Assembly (NCBI RefSeq): GCF_001667275.1
Contig: NZ_LZHV01000044.1
Location: 1-64,000 of the forward strand
Length of the DNA: 64,000 bases
DNA from: Mycobacterium sp. ACS4054
GTDB taxonomy: Bacteria; Actinomycetota; Actinomycetes; Mycobacteriales; Mycobacteriaceae
Reading direction: 5' to 3'
The position numbers and the translations under genes are program-made. Within the stretch, counting starts at the first letter, position 1, and each line of letters opens with the position of its first letter. The notes beneath the pieces are model-generated. The model was not told the DNA's origin. It was given only the letters and a program-made list of their open reading frames with translations, and ran no database searches. Of the stretch, positions 46,850 through 55,562 are shown one piece after another.

Positions 46850-47212
46850 TCAGACGCCGGACCGGCGCCGCACGCTCAGCCCGACGACCGCGCGCCAGCC
46901 GAGCAACAACAACGCGGTGACCGACGCCGCCACCACAACGAAACTGGCCGCGACGCCCGCGGAGCTCAGCTTGCGCAACACCATGCCGACCACCACCGTG
47001 CACAGCCACACGACCACCCCGGTCGGCACCAGCGCGGTCGGGCGCCGCCAGGCGCGGGACGCCAGCCACCCGACGGCGGTCCCGGTGAGGAACGGCCACG
47101 CGGTGGTGGCCACGCCGGCGATGTCGAGTCCTTCGTCGTGGCTGCGACGCCCGGCCGCGCAGAAGACCAGCACACAGGCGACGTCCACGACGAGCCACAG
47201 TGGCCGTCGCAT
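46850..47212 (-). CDS. DUF3054 membrane protein (Rv0401-like)
   Basis: A 120-residue membrane protein with four hydrophobic segments (about 5-22, 34-52, 60-80 and 86-106) and the DUF3054 pattern: VVDVACVLVFCAAGRRSHDEG, then TAWPFLTGTAVGW and RPTALVPTGVVVW. Function unknown. It probably corresponds to Rv0401, which in H37Rv lies next to fadE7. It is first in the small operon with the methyltransferase and acetyltransferase, and divergent from fadE7 with 56 bp between the start codons. Confidence 0.82.
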   Translation of the reverse strand: MRRPLWLVVDVACVLVFCAAGRRSHDEGLDIAGVATTAWPFLTGTAVGWLASRAWRRPTALVPTGVVVWLCTVVVGMVLRKLSSAGVAASFVVVAASVTALLLLGWRAVVGLSVRRRSGV

Positions 47213-47268
47213 GCAGCGAGACTACCGGCCGGGTTTGCCCAGGGCCGGCTAGTGGCAGGCTGAAAGCC

Positions 47269-48453
47269 ATGAGCACCAAAAAACCCCCCGCCTTCGACCG
47301 GTATGACCCCCTGGGCCTGGACGCCTCCCTGTCCAGTGACGAGCTCGCGGTGCGCGACACCGTCAGGGAGTTCTGCGCCGAACACGTGCTGCCCTATGTT
47401 GCGGAGTGGTTCGAGATCGGCGACCTGCCGGTGCGGGAACTGGCCAAGGGATTCGGCCAGCTCGGCCTCCTGGGCATGCACCTGGAGGGCTACGGGTGCG
47501 GCGGGGCCTCCTCGGTGCACTACGGCCTGGCCTGTACCGAGCTCGAGGCCGCCGACTCCGGCATTCGGTCGATGGTGTCGGTGCAGGGCTCGCTGGCGAT
47601 GTTCGCGATCTGGAATTTCGGGTCGGAGGAGCAGAAGCAGGAGTGGTTGCCCGGCATGGCCACCGGCGAACTCCTGGGGTGCTTCGGTCTGACCGAACCC
47701 GACGTGGGGTCCGACCCGGCCGCGATGAAGACCCGCGCCCGCCGCGACGGTTCGGACTGGGTGCTCAACGGCCGCAAACTGTGGATCACCAACGGCTCGG
47801 TCGCCGACGTCGCAATCGTGTGGGCGGCCACCGACGACGGCGTCCGCGGCTTCATCGTCCCCACCAAGACGCCGGGCTTCTCGGCCAACACCATCCACCA
47901 CAAGCTGTCGCTGCGCGCCTCGATCACCAGCGAGCTGGTGCTCGACGACGTGCGGGTACCCGAGTCCGCGATGCTGCCCGAGGCCAACGGGCTGCGGGGA
48001 CCGCTGTCGTGCCTGTCCGAGGCGCGCTACGGGATCATCTGGGGTTCGATGGGCGCGGCGCGGTCGGCCTGGCAGGCCGCGCTCGACTACGCCACGCAGC
48101 GCACCCAATTCGGGCGCCCGATCGCCGGATTCCAGCTGACGCAGGCGAAACTCGTCGACATGGCGGTCGAGCTGCACAAGGGTCAGCTGCTGTCGCTGCA
48201 CCTCGGCCGCCTCAAGGACGGCGTCGGTCTGCGGCCCGAGCAGGTCAGCTTCGGCAAGCTGAACAACACCCGGGAGGCCATCAAGATCTGCCGCACCGCG
48301 CGAACCATCCTGGGCGGCAACGGGATATCGCTCGAATACCCGGTGATCCGGCACATGGTCAACCTGGAGTCGGTGCTCACCTACGAGGGCACGCCCGAGA
48401 TGCACCAGCTGGTGCTCGGCCAGGCCTTCACCGGCAGCGACGCCTTCCGCTGA
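47269..48453 (+). CDS. fadE7: Acyl-CoA dehydrogenase FadE7
   Basis: A 394-residue flavoenzyme. GCFGLTEPDVGSDPAAMKTRA is a part of the FAD-binding motif, KLWITNGSVADV the beta domain, and TYEGTPEMHQLVLGQAFTG holds the catalytic Glu position and agrees with glutaryl-CoA dehydrogenase-like members. It would oxidise an acyl-CoA thioester in the cytoplasm and hand electrons to ETF. The exact chain is not clear; a dicarboxylic acyl-CoA such as glutaryl-CoA is suggested by the TYEGT-H-LxLG pattern. ATG 47269 follows TGAAAG. Confidence 0.9.
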   Translation: MSTKKPPAFDRYDPLGLDASLSSDELAVRDTVREFCAEHVLPYVAEWFEIGDLPVRELAKGFGQLGLLGMHLEGYGCGGASSVHYGLACTELEAADSGIRSMVSVQGSLAMFAIWNFGSEEQKQEWLPGMATGELLGCFGLTEPDVGSDPAAMKTRARRDGSDWVLNGRKLWITNGSVADVAIVWAATDDGVRGFIVPTKTPGFSANTIHHKLSLRASITSELVLDDVRVPESAMLPEANGLRGPLSCLSEARYGIIWGSMGAARSAWQAALDYATQRTQFGRPIAGFQLTQAKLVDMAVELHKGQLLSLHLGRLKDGVGLRPEQVSFGKLNNTREAIKICRTARTILGGNGISLEYPVIRHMVNLESVLTYEGTPEMHQLVLGQAFTGSDAFR

Positions 48454-48485
48454 CATGACCCCCGCACACATGCTGGAATGAGGGC

Positions 48486-49097
48486 ATGAGACTCACCGCG
48501 CTCCGCCGGGTGCTGGCCGCGCTTGCGCTGGGCGCCGTCGCCGGTGTCGCGCCGGCGGGCGCCGATCCCAGTTCCGCGCTGCCGGCGATGACGTCGAGCG
48601 GCAGCGGGCCGATCATCGGCGGTGGCAGCAATGCCGGGATCGCGCAGCAGCTGTTCAGCTTCGGCACCCCGAACGTGCAGGAGGTCGACGGCTCGGACGC
48701 GGCGCAGTTCATCACGGCCGCGGCCGCGAGCGCCAATTCCCAACTGGCCGCGCCCTTCTCGCTGATGCGCCGCGCGCTGGCGTGCCAGACCAACAACGCC
48801 GGATTCGGGGCGCGCGCCTATCGGCGCGCCGACGGGCAGTGGGGCGGCGCGATGGTGGTCGCGGCCAAGAGCGCGACGCCCAACGTCGACGCGCTGGCGG
48901 GCTGCGCGAAGACGAACTGGCGCCGCTCCACCGCGGGCGCGCAGAATTCGCTGTGCAACAGCGGATGGAGCACCCCCAACACCTTCGAAAGCCGCCGCGG
49001 CGAGACCTACTACGTCTTGCTCGCCGGCACGGCCGACGACTTTTGCACCGCGCTGAACGGCAAATTCAAGGACAACTCCAACGGGTGGCCGTTCTAG
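48486..49097 (+). CDS. Secreted protein (Rv0398c-like)
   Basis: A 203-residue exported protein with a signal peptide of about 26 residues (ALGAVAGVAPAGA-D). The mature part begins with a Gly/Ser-rich segment and has Cys residues in ALACQTN, AGCAKT, NSLCNSG and DFCTALN, four in total and likely in disulfides. No known domain was recognised; size and position match Rv0398c. It starts 32 bp after fadE7 and precedes ndhA on the same strand. Function unknown. Confidence 0.78.
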   Translation: MRLTALRRVLAALALGAVAGVAPAGADPSSALPAMTSSGSGPIIGGGSNAGIAQQLFSFGTPNVQEVDGSDAAQFITAAAASANSQLAAPFSLMRRALACQTNNAGFGARAYRRADGQWGGAMVVAAKSATPNVDALAGCAKTNWRRSTAGAQNSLCNSGWSTPNTFESRRGETYYVLLAGTADDFCTALNGKFKDNSNGWPF

Positions 49098-49134
49098 CGG
49101 CGGCGCGGCGGGGTCGTACGGTGAGGGGATGAGC

Positions 49135-50514
49135 ATGTCGCGGCATCGCGTCGTCATCATCGGAAGCGGATTCGGGGGCCTGAACGCGGCCAGGGCGCTC
49201 AAACGGGCGGACGTGGACGTCACCCTGATCTCGAGAACGACGACCCACCTGTTCCAGCCGCTGCTCTACCAGGTGGCCACCGGCATCCTGTCCGAGGGCG
49301 ACATCGCCCCGACCACCCGGCTGATCCTGCGCAAGCAGAAGAACGTCCGCGTGCTGTGGGGCGACGTCAGCGATATCGACCTGACGGCGAAGACCGTCAC
49401 GTCGCACCTGATGGGCATGCAGACGGTGACCCCGTACGACAGCCTCATCGTGGCGGCCGGGGCGCAGCAGTCCTATTTCGGCAACGACGACTACGCCGCC
49501 TTCGCGCCCGGCATGAAGAGCGTCGACGACGCCCTCGAGCTGCGGGCGCGCATCCTCGGCGCGTTCGAGGCCGCCGAGGTCGCCACCGACCCGGCCGAGC
49601 GGCAGCGCCGCCTGACTTTCGTGGTGGTCGGCGCCGGGCCGACCGGGGTCGAGCTGGCCGGCGAGATCGTCCAGCTCGCCGAGCGCACGCTGGCGGGGGC
49701 GTTCCGGACCATCACGCCCAGCGAATGCCGGGTCATCCTGCTCGACGCGGCGCCCGCGGTTCTGCCACCGATGGGCGAAAAACTCGGCCTCAAGGCGCAA
49801 CGGCGGCTGGAGAAGATGGACGTCGAGGTCCAGCTCAACGCGATGGTCACCGCGGTGGACTACATGGGCATCACGGTCAAGGACAAAGACGGCAGCGAGC
49901 GCCGCATCGAGTGCGCGTGCAAGGTGTGGGCGGCCGGCGTGCAGGCCAGCGGCCTGGGCAAGATGGTCGCCGAGCAGTCCGACGGGACCGAGACCGACCG
50001 CGCCGGACGCGTGATCGTCGAGCCCGATCTGAGCGTCAAGGGCCACCCCTACGTGTTCGTGGTCGGCGACCTGATGTCCGTGCCCGGCGTTCCGGGAATG
50101 GCCCAGGGTGCGATCCAAGGGGCGCACTATGTCACCAAGTTGATCAAGCAGGCGGTGAAGGGCACCGACGACCCGGCCAACCGCAAGCCGTTCAACTACT
50201 TCGACAAGGGCAGCATGGCCCTGATCTCGCGGTACAGCGCCGTCGCCAAGATCGGCAAACTGGAATTCGGCGGCTTCATCGCCTGGCTGGCGTGGCTGCT
50301 GCTGCACCTGTTGTACCTGGTCGGGTTCCGCAACCGCGTCGCCGCCATGTTCTCCTGGGGGATCTCCTTCCTGGGCCGCACCCGCGGCCAGATGGCCATC
50401 ACCAGCCAGATGATGTACGCCCGGCCGGTGGTGGACTGGGTCGAGCGGCAGGCGCAGGAGGGGACGCTGGCGGCGGCCGAACGCATCGAGGCGGCCGAGA
50501 AGCAGGCCGGCTAG
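49135..50514 (+). CDS. ndhA: Type II NADH dehydrogenase NdhA
   Basis: A non-proton-pumping NADH:menaquinone oxidoreductase of 459 residues on the inner face of the membrane. FAD motif VVIIGSGFGGLNAARAL, NADH motif VVVGAGPTGVELAGEI (about 165), then VFVVGDLMSV for FAD. The C-terminus (about 360-400) is hydrophobic, WLAWLLLHLLYLVGF, and anchors it. The start ATG 49135 has GAGGGG six bases upstream; the ATG at 49129 touches that site. Named ndhA rather than ndh because it is next to metZ, as in H37Rv. Convergent with metZ, overlapping by four bases. Confidence 0.9.
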   Translation: MSRHRVVIIGSGFGGLNAARALKRADVDVTLISRTTTHLFQPLLYQVATGILSEGDIAPTTRLILRKQKNVRVLWGDVSDIDLTAKTVTSHLMGMQTVTPYDSLIVAAGAQQSYFGNDDYAAFAPGMKSVDDALELRARILGAFEAAEVATDPAERQRRLTFVVVGAGPTGVELAGEIVQLAERTLAGAFRTITPSECRVILLDAAPAVLPPMGEKLGLKAQRRLEKMDVEVQLNAMVTAVDYMGITVKDKDGSERRIECACKVWAAGVQASGLGKMVAEQSDGTETDRAGRVIVEPDLSVKGHPYVFVVGDLMSVPGVPGMAQGAIQGAHYVTKLIKQAVKGTDDPANRKPFNYFDKGSMALISRYSAVAKIGKLEFGGFIAWLAWLLLHLLYLVGFRNRVAAMFSWGISFLGRTRGQMAITSQMMYARPVVDWVERQAQEGTLAAAERIEAAEKQAG

Positions 50515-51737
50515 CTCAGGGCCTGGTCGATATCGGCGATCAGGTCGTCGGTGCCCTCCAGGCCCACGGAAATCCGGACCACACCGTCGCCGAGCCCGAT
50601 CGCGGCGCGGCCCTCCGGCCCCATCGCCCGGTGCGTCGTCGTGGCCGGATGCGTGACAAGGGATTTCGCGTCGCCCAGGTTGTTGGAGATGTCGATCAGC
50701 CGCAGCTTGTCCAGCACCTCGAAGGCCCGCTGCTTAGCCTTGGCGCCGGGGCAGTCAAGCTCGAAGGTGATCACGGTTCCGCCCCCGGACATCTGGCGCT
50801 TGGCCAGGTCGTATTGCGGGTGCGACGGCAGATACGGGTAGCGGACCCAGCTCACCGCCGGATGGGTCTGAAGGAATTCCGCGATGCGCTGCGCCGATGA
50901 GTTGCTGTACTCGACCCGAACAGCAAGCGTCTCAAGGCCTTTCACCAGAACCCAGGCGTTGAACGCGCTCATCGCCGGGCCGGTGTGCCGCATCAGCTTC
51001 TGCACCGGGCCGTCGATGTACTCCTTGTCGCCGAGGATGGCGCCGCCCAGCACCCGGCCCTGGCCGTCGATGTGCTTGGTGCCCGAGTACACCACCACGT
51101 CCACGCCGAGCGGGATGCCCTGCTGCAGCAACGGTGTGGCAAACACGTTGTCCAACACCACTTTTGCGCCTGCGGCGTGCGCGAGCTCGACCACCGCGGC
51201 GATATCGACCAACGACTGCATCGGGTTGGACGGTGTCTCGAAGAACACCGCGGCGGTGGGCTTCGACAGCGCCTCCTCCCACTGCGCCAGGTCGTCGCCG
51301 TCGACGAAGACGGTCTCGATGCCCCAGCGCGGCAGGATCTCGTTGCACACCACGAAGCACGACCCGAACAGGCTGCGCGCCGCGACCAGCCGGTCGCCGG
51401 CGGCCAGCAGCGCCCCCAGCGACGTGAACACCGCCGCCATGCCGCTCGCGGTGGCGAACGCCGCGGGCGCACCCTCGATCAGGCGCAGCCGCTCCTCGAA
51501 CATCGTCACGGTGGGGTTGCCGTAGCGGGAGTACACGAAGTGGTCCACCTCGCCGGTGAACGACTGCTCCGCGACGGCGGCCGACGGGTAGACGTAGCCG
51601 GACGTCAGGAACATCGCCTCGGCGGTCTCTTCGAAGCCGGAGCGCAGCAGGCCACCGCGCACGCCGATGGTGGCCTGGCTGACGCCGTCGGGCAGGGCCT
51701 TGGGCGCGCGCACAGACTCCCCCGACGGGTCGGTCAT
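50511..51737 (-). CDS. metZ: O-succinylhomoserine sulfhydrylase
   Basis: A 408-residue PLP enzyme of the Cys/Met metabolism family. VYSGTKHIDGQGRVLGG contains the Schiff-base Lys, SGMAAVFTSLGALLAAGD the phosphate loop, and EGPAAF-like region the substrate pocket. It makes homocysteine from O-succinylhomoserine and sulfide. The ATG 51737 overlaps the stop of the rhodanese gene (ATGA), suggesting that the rhodanese delivers sulfur species to MetZ. Convergent with ndhA. Confidence 0.94.
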   Translation of the reverse strand: MTDPSGESVRAPKALPDGVSQATIGVRGGLLRSGFEETAEAMFLTSGYVYPSAAVAEQSFTGEVDHFVYSRYGNPTVTMFEERLRLIEGAPAAFATASGMAAVFTSLGALLAAGDRLVAARSLFGSCFVVCNEILPRWGIETVFVDGDDLAQWEEALSKPTAAVFFETPSNPMQSLVDIAAVVELAHAAGAKVVLDNVFATPLLQQGIPLGVDVVVYSGTKHIDGQGRVLGGAILGDKEYIDGPVQKLMRHTGPAMSAFNAWVLVKGLETLAVRVEYSNSSAQRIAEFLQTHPAVSWVRYPYLPSHPQYDLAKRQMSGGGTVITFELDCPGAKAKQRAFEVLDKLRLIDISNNLGDAKSLVTHPATTTHRAMGPEGRAAIGLGDGVVRISVGLEGTDDLIADIDQALS

Positions 51738-52162
51738 AGCGGCTTCCAGGGCAATCCGACGGCGCGCCAACCCGATTCACCACGAAGCCCCTGGCTGTTC
51801 GGGTGGCCTTCGAACCCGTCCAGCACGTTGTATGCCGGGGTGATGCCGGCGCGGGTGGCGGCCTCGGCGGCGCCGATGGAGCGGTTGCCCGAGCGACACA
51901 GGAAGACCACCGGCCGCTCGGCCTCGGCGCCCGGCGGGACGTGGTCGCGCAGTTCGTCGGCGAAGTTCGCGTTGTGCCTGCCGTCGGAGGTGTTCCACTC
52001 AATGAACACCGCCTCGCGGCCCAGGCTGGACAGGTCGGGCACGCCGACGAGCCGCCATTCGGTGTCGGTGCGCACGTCGACCAGCACGGCGTTCGGGTTG
52101 TCGCTGAGCAGTTCCCAGGCCTGCTCTGGCGTGATGTCTCCGGCGTAGCGCTCTGTGCTCAT
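51734..52162 (-). CDS. Rhodanese-domain sulfurtransferase (Rv0390-like)
   Basis: A 142-residue single-domain rhodanese. The CRSGNRS loop (about 91-97) carries the catalytic Cys that holds the persulfide; AVLVDVRTDTEWRLVG is the CH2A-like strand, and AGITPAYNVLDGFEG the end of the fold. It starts at ATG 52162, 20 bp after purT. Its stop overlaps the metZ start by four bases. A role in giving sulfur to the homocysteine step is inferred from the coupling. Confidence 0.92.
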   Translation of the reverse strand: MSTERYAGDITPEQAWELLSDNPNAVLVDVRTDTEWRLVGVPDLSSLGREAVFIEWNTSDGRHNANFADELRDHVPPGAEAERPVVFLCRSGNRSIGAAEAATRAGITPAYNVLDGFEGHPNSQGLRGESGWRAVGLPWKPL

Positions 52163-52182
52163 GACCTCGGATGGTAGCGAGG

Positions 52183-53409
52183 TTATAACCGCGCCTCTCG
52201 CGTGACCGAGCTGTGTGGGCCCTGATGCCGTACCGCCAGCCGGTCCGCGACCTCGCGCGCGCGGTCGCGCGCGGCCGTCACGTCCGGCGCCGTCGCCAGC
52301 GCCTGGAATCCCCGCCCGGCCAGGCGAAGGTCGCTTTCCGGCACGCCGGCCAGCGCCCCGGCCAGCGCGGCGGGCGGCGCGTCGGCCCGCTCCACCCGGT
52401 GCGCCGCGCCCGGCGAAATCATGATGGTGTCAACCGGCAGCCCCAGGACGGTGCGGGCCTGCAGTTCGAACGCCGACAGCCGCTGGCTGGGCACCGTCGC
52501 CCAGGCGCTGTCGGTGGGGCGGGGCGTGACGTCGACGAAGTACACCTCGTCCCCGTTGATCATCAGCTCGACGGCGAAGACGCCCCGCCCGCCGAGCGCC
52601 TTGACGATCCGCGCGGCGATCGACTTGGCCGCGTCCACGGCCGCCGGGCTCATCCGCTGCGGTTGCCAGGACTCGCGCGCGTCGGTGCCCTCGCCGTGGC
52701 CGATGGGCGAGCAGAAGTCGATCACCGGCCCGTGCGGCCCGTCGCTGCGCACGGCCAGCAGGGTGACGTAGAACTCGACCTCCACCACGGTCTCGGCCAG
52801 CACCCGGTGCTGCTCCCCGCGGCCCCCCGTCGCGCGCTGCCAGGCCGCCGCGATGTCGTCGGGTCCGGACGCCACCGACCGTCCGCGCCCGTCGGCCGTC
52901 AGCACCGGCTGCACCAGCAGCGGGTAGCCGGCGTGCGCGCCCACCGCCTCGAGCTCGGCGGCCGAGCCGACGAACCAGAACGGCGCGGTGGGCAGCCCCA
53001 ACTCGTCGGCGGCCAGCCGGCGCAGGCCCTCGCGGTCGGCGGTGAGCCGCACGGCGCGGGCGCCGGGCACCAGCTGCGCGCCCTCGACGGCCTCGAGGGC
53101 CTGGGTCGCGATCGCGTCGGTGGTGGTGACCACGAAATCCGGCTGCAGCCCCCGGATCGCCTGCGTCAGCTGGTCGGCGTCGGTCAGGGGAACCACCAGC
53201 GACTGCTCTGCCACCGCGTGCGCCGGGGCGCCGACGCGCTCGTCGACGGCGATCACCCGCGCGCCGAGGCGGCCCAGGGCGATCGCCAGTTCGCGGGCGA
53301 GCTCACCGGAACCCAACAACGCCACGCGCGGCCGGACGTCGGCGTCGCCCGCCGGCGGTTGCGGCGGGACGGTGAGCGCGGTCGTCTTGTCGTCTGGTCC
53401 TTCGGTCAC
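52183..53409 (-). CDS. purT: Formate-dependent GAR transformylase
   Basis: A 408-residue ATP-grasp enzyme that formylates glycinamide ribonucleotide with formate and ATP, the folate-free alternative to PurN. Visible: VALLGSGELARELAIALGRLG near the start, VTTTDAIATQALE, YPLLVQPVLTADGRGRSV (ATP-binding loop; a Lys usually found before PVMSSSGKG is changed to Gln here), GVFAVELMINGDEVYFVDVTPRP (metal/catalytic Glu) and RADAPPAAL. The start is GTG at 53409. Its stop lies 20 bp before the rhodanese gene on the same strand. Confidence 0.92.
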   Translation of the reverse strand: MTEGPDDKTTALTVPPQPPAGDADVRPRVALLGSGELARELAIALGRLGARVIAVDERVGAPAHAVAEQSLVVPLTDADQLTQAIRGLQPDFVVTTTDAIATQALEAVEGAQLVPGARAVRLTADREGLRRLAADELGLPTAPFWFVGSAAELEAVGAHAGYPLLVQPVLTADGRGRSVASGPDDIAAAWQRATGGRGEQHRVLAETVVEVEFYVTLLAVRSDGPHGPVIDFCSPIGHGEGTDARESWQPQRMSPAAVDAAKSIAARIVKALGGRGVFAVELMINGDEVYFVDVTPRPTDSAWATVPSQRLSAFELQARTVLGLPVDTIMISPGAAHRVERADAPPAALAGALAGVPESDLRLAGRGFQALATAPDVTAARDRAREVADRLAVRHQGPHSSVTREARL

Positions 53410-53435
53410 CCGCTCAAGGATAGGTGCGCCGGGCG

Positions 53436-54086
53436 TCAGGGCTGGCCGGGAAGCAGCCGCACCATCAGCCCGTTGCCCTCGGCCAGCACGGTCGCGTCGC
53501 CGTCGACGAGTTCGGCGGCCACGAACGCCTTGCGTCCCTCGGTGCTGGTGACGCGGCCGCGTATCGACAACGGCGTGTCGATCGGGGTGACCTTGCGGTA
53601 GTCGACGTGCAGGAAGGCCGTCCGGCTGATCGGGCGCCCCGCGGCGTGCGAGACCATGCCAAACACGTGGTCGAACAGCAGCGGCAGCACCCCGCCGTGG
53701 ACGGCGTGATTCCCGCCGACGTGGAATCGGCTGAAGTAACCGGTCATCTCGACGCCGTCCGGCGCGTACCTGGTCAGCGTCCAGGGCGGCAGCAGCAGGC
53801 TGCCCATGCCGGGCAGGTCGGGCGTCCGCCCGGCCGGGGCCTTGCCCTCGTCGGCCTGAAACGGGCCCAGCAGCGCCACCAGCGCCGCCGCCCGGTCGGC
53901 GGCTTGGTCCCAAACCTCATCGCCGGGGTCGGCGGACACGGCGAGGTCCTGCAATTGGCGCATGGCCGCGACGAACCGGCCGAACCCCGGGCCCGGGCTG
54001 GCCGGGCCATATTCGGGGAAGCCGCCGTGGTGGTCGTATTCGGGGTCGAGTTCTTTCGGGTCGGGCTCGGCCGCCGGCTGGGTCAC
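53436..54086 (-). CDS. PaaI-type hotdog thioesterase (Rv0356c-like)
   Basis: A 216-residue protein. The C-terminal half (about 105-216) has the hotdog fold: [20 protein letters not shown] with the typical HGG-x-D catalytic pattern (about 128-142), [17 protein letters not shown] and VAAELVDGD. The N-terminal half is an extra segment. It hydrolyses an acyl-CoA or similar thioester; substrate not predictable. GTG start at 54086 overlaps the stop of purA by four bases, so it is co-translated with purA. It lies 27 bp from purT at a synteny breakpoint relative to H37Rv. Confidence 0.85.
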   Translation of the reverse strand: MTQPAAEPDPKELDPEYDHHGGFPEYGPASPGPGFGRFVAAMRQLQDLAVSADPGDEVWDQAADRAAALVALLGPFQADEGKAPAGRTPDLPGMGSLLLPPWTLTRYAPDGVEMTGYFSRFHVGGNHAVHGGVLPLLFDHVFGMVSHAAGRPISRTAFLHVDYRKVTPIDTPLSIRGRVTSTEGRKAFVAAELVDGDATVLAEGNGLMVRLLPGQP

Positions 54087-55381
54087 GGGCGGGCCGCCAG
54101 CACGTCGCGGCGCACGATCGTCTGTTCCCGTCCCGGCCCGACGCCGATGCACGAAATATGCGCTCCGGCAAGGTCTTCCAGCCGCAGCACGTAGTCACGC
54201 GCCTTGGCGGGGAGGTCGTCGAACTCCCGCGCGTCGGAGATGTCCTCCCACCAGCCGGGCAACTCCTCGTAGACCGGTTCGGCGCGCGCGAGGTCGCTCT
54301 GCGTCATCGGCATGTCGTTGGTGCGCTCGCCGTCGATGCGGTAGCCGACGCAGATCGGCACGGTTTCCAGGCTGGAGAGCACGTCGAGCTTGGTCAGGAA
54401 GAAGTCGGTGATGCCGTTGACCCGGGTGGCGTAGCGGGCGATGACGGCGTCGAACCAGCCACAGCGGCGGCGCCGACCGGTGGTGACACCGAACTCGCCG
54501 CCGGTCTTGGAGAGGTATTCGCCGTTGGCGTCGAACAGCTCGGTGGGGAACGGCCCCGAGCCCACCCGGGTGGTGTAGGCCTTCAGGATGCCCAGCACGG
54601 TGGTGATGCGGGTGGGGCCGATGCCGGACCCGACGGCCGCGCCGCCCGCGGTCGGATTCGACGACGTGACATAGGGATACGTGCCGTGGTCGACGTCGAG
54701 CAGGGTGCCCTGGGAGCCCTCCAGCAAGACGGTTTCGCCGGTCTCCAGCGCCGCGTTCAGCAGCCGCCGGGTGTCGCGGATGCGGTGGCGGAACCCCTCC
54801 GCCTGCGCGAGCAGCGAGTCGACGACCTGGTGCGGGTCCAGCGCCTTGCGGTTGTAGATCTTCACCAGGATCTGGTTTTTCAGCTCCAGCGCCGCCTCGA
54901 TCTTGTGGGTCAGCTGCTCGGGGTCGAGCACGTCGGCGACGCGGATCCCCTGCCGGGCGATCTTGTCCTGGTAGCAGGGCCCGATGCCGCGCCCGGTGGT
55001 GCCGATCTTCTTGTTGCCCATGTAGCGCTCGGTGACCTTGTCGATGGCCACGTGGTAGGGCAACAGCAGGTGCGCGTCCGCGGAGATCAGCAGCTTGGTG
55101 GTGTCCACGCCCCGGTCTTCGAGGCCCTTGAGCTCGTCGAGCAGCACCCCGGGGTCGACCACGACGCCGTTGCCGATGACGTTGGTGACGCCGGGGGTCA
55201 ACACCCCGGACGGGATGAGGTGCAGCGCGAAGTTCTCCCCGGTGGGCAGGACGACGGTGTGTCCGGCGTTGTTGCCGCCCTGGTAGCGCACCACCCACTG
55301 CACGCGCCCGCCTAGCAGGTCGGTGGCTTTACCTTTGCCCTCGTCGCCCCACTGGGCGCCGATGAGGACGATTGCCGGCAT
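54083..55381 (-). CDS. purA: Adenylosuccinate synthetase
   Basis: A 432-residue GTP-dependent enzyme of AMP synthesis from IMP and aspartate. [17 protein letters not shown] is the catalytic N-terminal loop with Asp13-type base, GNNAGHTV (about 38) holds the catalytic His, [13 protein letters not shown] the IMP site, and [22 protein letters not shown] the central region. Length as in the family. It overlaps the thioesterase gene at its 3' end. The ATG at 55381 has GCGGGAGCAAG just upstream. purT lies in the same orientation about 700 bp further along. Confidence 0.97.
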   Translation of the reverse strand: MPAIVLIGAQWGDEGKGKATDLLGGRVQWVVRYQGGNNAGHTVVLPTGENFALHLIPSGVLTPGVTNVIGNGVVVDPGVLLDELKGLEDRGVDTTKLLISADAHLLLPYHVAIDKVTERYMGNKKIGTTGRGIGPCYQDKIARQGIRVADVLDPEQLTHKIEAALELKNQILVKIYNRKALDPHQVVDSLLAQAEGFRHRIRDTRRLLNAALETGETVLLEGSQGTLLDVDHGTYPYVTSSNPTAGGAAVGSGIGPTRITTVLGILKAYTTRVGSGPFPTELFDANGEYLSKTGGEFGVTTGRRRRCGWFDAVIARYATRVNGITDFFLTKLDVLSSLETVPICVGYRIDGERTNDMPMTQSDLARAEPVYEELPGWWEDISDAREFDDLPAKARDYVLRLEDLAGAHISCIGVGPGREQTIVRRDVLAARP

Positions 55382-55562
55382 GACTTGCTCCCGCCTGCTT
55401 ACTGTGGCTCTACTGGCAAGGCGCCGTTCACCACCCGAAACCGTGCGCGTGGCCGGACGCGTCTTTGCTTGGCGCGTTCACGTGGCGATCCTAAACGTCG
55501 GGCGGCAACGGACCTGTGCCAAGGCCCGGTTGGTCCCGGCTCGTGTCGCGAACGGCCCCGGC

